A DNA stretch of 23,973 nucleotides. Source: a virus. The notes beneath the pieces were generated by a model. That model did no database searches, was not told the DNA's origin, and saw nothing but the letters and a program-made list of their open reading frames with translations. The stretch spans positions 1-23,973 of IMG/VR virus record IMGVR_UViG_3300025732_000262, one strand, 5' to 3'. The position numbers were made by a program, and so were the translations under genes. Below are positions 23,122-23,973 of this stretch, in pieces. The first letter of the stretch is position 1; each line of letters opens with the position of its first letter.

Positions 23122-23925
23122 ATGACAAACGATTTAAAGTGGATGCTATCGTCAGATCAGCAGTTCCCATATCAAGATGATAAGATGATTGAGCTTTGGT
23201 TTAAAGTAATGAAATGGTTTAAGCCAGACGTAGTTGACTATCTTGGAGATACAGATGATCAGGCATGCTATAGCAAATATACCGAAGGTCGTTCTGCAGA
23301 GTTTTTAAATTTATACAAAACAGATAGCGCCGATTTAATTATCCCGACAATGCGCCATGAGGCAAAAGGTGCAAGAGATTTTTATGCAAAGACTCGTGAT
23401 ATGCTTCCAGATGCACAATTATTTTCGGCATTAGGTAATCACGATATTCGTATCTTTAATTATGTAGATGCTAAATTGCCAGATTATATTAATGAAGTAA
23501 CACCTGAAGCATTATGGAATTTAGACTCATTGGGTTATGAGTATATTTATTATGATTCATTGCCAAAACGTCGTTTTGGAGATATACATGTTCATCACGG
23601 AATTTCAATTGCAGCGTCAGGTTCTGTTAGAAAAGATATGGAAGATATGCAGGTATCTTTAATTCGTGGACACTCACATAGAATTGCTTCGCATATGGTA
23701 ACATATGAACTTAGAAATAATGGACAGGGTGAAACTCTTCGTGGATATGAAATTGGTCACATGTGTGATGAAAAGGGTCCAGGAATGAAATATACTCAAC
23801 ACCATGATTGGCAAAAGGGGTTTGCTATTGCTCATATTGAAAATGGAGAATACCCCCATGTTCAAATGATCCATGTTTCTCCAGACTATTCGTGTGTGGT
23901 AGACGGGAAGTTGTTTAAGTTATGA
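23122..23925 (+). CDS. Calcineurin-like metallophosphoesterase
   Basis: 267 aa, with AAGGA (23112-23116) before ATG 23122. All but one of the family's metal-binding motifs are in order. Motif I is SDQQFPY, where Asp12 is kept but the usual histidine is replaced by Gln14. Motif II is YLGDTDD (Asp43). Then come GNHD (105-108), HVHHG (156-160) and GHSH (183-186). The fold would bind two metal ions and hydrolyse a phosphoester; the substrate (nucleic acid, nucleotide or protein) cannot be told. Similar phage proteins with D-x-Q in motif I are, to my knowledge, not rare, so loss of activity should not be assumed. Arginine codons favour CGT, unlike the tail genes upstream. It lies after a terminator, so it is probably not part of the virion operon. 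The next gene overlaps its stop in ATGA. Confidence 0.93.
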   Translation: MTNDLKWMLSSDQQFPYQDDKMIELWFKVMKWFKPDVVDYLGDTDDQACYSKYTEGRSAEFLNLYKTDSADLIIPTMRHEAKGARDFYAKTRDMLPDAQLFSALGNHDIRIFNYVDAKLPDYINEVTPEALWNLDSLGYEYIYYDSLPKRRFGDIHVHHGISIAASGSVRKDMEDMQVSLIRGHSHRIASHMVTYELRNNGQGETLRGYEIGHMCDEKGPGMKYTQHHDWQKGFAIAHIENGEYPHVQMIHVSPDYSCVVDGKLFKL

Positions 23926-23973
23926 TGAAGTGTCAGAAATGCAATGGTAGAGTATTCGTGGATAGAGTATTCT
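23922..23973 (+). CDS. Start of a small zinc-ribbon-like protein, 3' truncated by the window
   Basis: The frame opens at ATG 23922 (ATGA overlap with the previous stop) or at the next codon, ATG 23925, and runs off the window edge. The visible residues begin MMKCQKCNGRVFVDRVF, in which C-x-x-C followed by a Gly/Arg strand is the first knuckle of a zinc ribbon. The second pair of cysteines would lie beyond the window. Small zinc-ribbon proteins of this type are frequent in phage genomes, where their role is not settled. Coupling to the metallophosphoesterase gene is suggested by the overlap. Confidence 0.6.
   Translation, partial: MMKCQKCNGRVFVDRVF

Overview
This window is the late structural (virion) region of an AT-rich, long-tailed dsDNA phage or prophage of siphovirus type. 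All genes lie on the + strand and are packed in the usual siphovirus order: end of the major capsid protein, head-tail connector and neck genes, tail terminator, major tail (tube) protein, tail assembly chaperone with a -1 frameshift, a very long tape measure protein, distal tail and hub proteins, adhesin or fibre genes, a cluster of very small genes, and a metallophosphoesterase followed by the start of a zinc-ribbon gene. No tRNA, integrase, transposase, CRISPR array or recognisable lysis gene is visible. The host cannot be fixed from the sequence. Shine-Dalgarno sites are strong (AAGGAGG type) and promoters are sigma70/sigmaA-like with extended -10 boxes. One gene appears to be leaderless, which would suit an actinobacterial host but does not prove it.

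Layout. 3-248 is the C-terminus of the major capsid protein, closed by a terminator at 271-307. A promoter at 319-327 then opens a block (354-3462) with a small HeH/Rho-N-like protein, a head-tail adaptor, a probable stopper, a neck protein and a tail terminator, most with overlapping starts and stops. The major tail protein (3576-4298) appears to be its own unit, with a promoter at 3466-3494 and a terminator at 4322-4343. A new promoter at 4348-4376 opens the chaperone and tape measure block. The tape measure protein (2100 aa) implies a very long tail. It is followed by 11377-15616 (distal tail and hub-like proteins), a leaderless promoter and gene at 15624-16064, and three large or medium tail proteins to 21625 rich in FN3, Ig-like, beta and Ser/Thr/Asn/Gly sequence, which are probably host-binding. 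A cluster of small coiled-coil proteins (21633-22270), a two-repeat beta protein and a short tail-like protein follow. A near-consensus promoter placed directly before an intrinsic terminator (23043-23107) precedes the metallophosphoesterase.

The genes work together as a virion assembly programme: capsid shell, connector and stopper ring, tail tube polymerised around the tape measure with chaperone help, then tip and adhesin assembly. The most notable non-coding features are the CCCAAAC frameshift cassette with a two-tier downstream hairpin, four perfect TGNTATAAT promoter elements that occur only at gene boundaries, the leaderless gene, the promoter-before-terminator arrangement, and two in-frame TAG junctions joining three consecutive tail genes.
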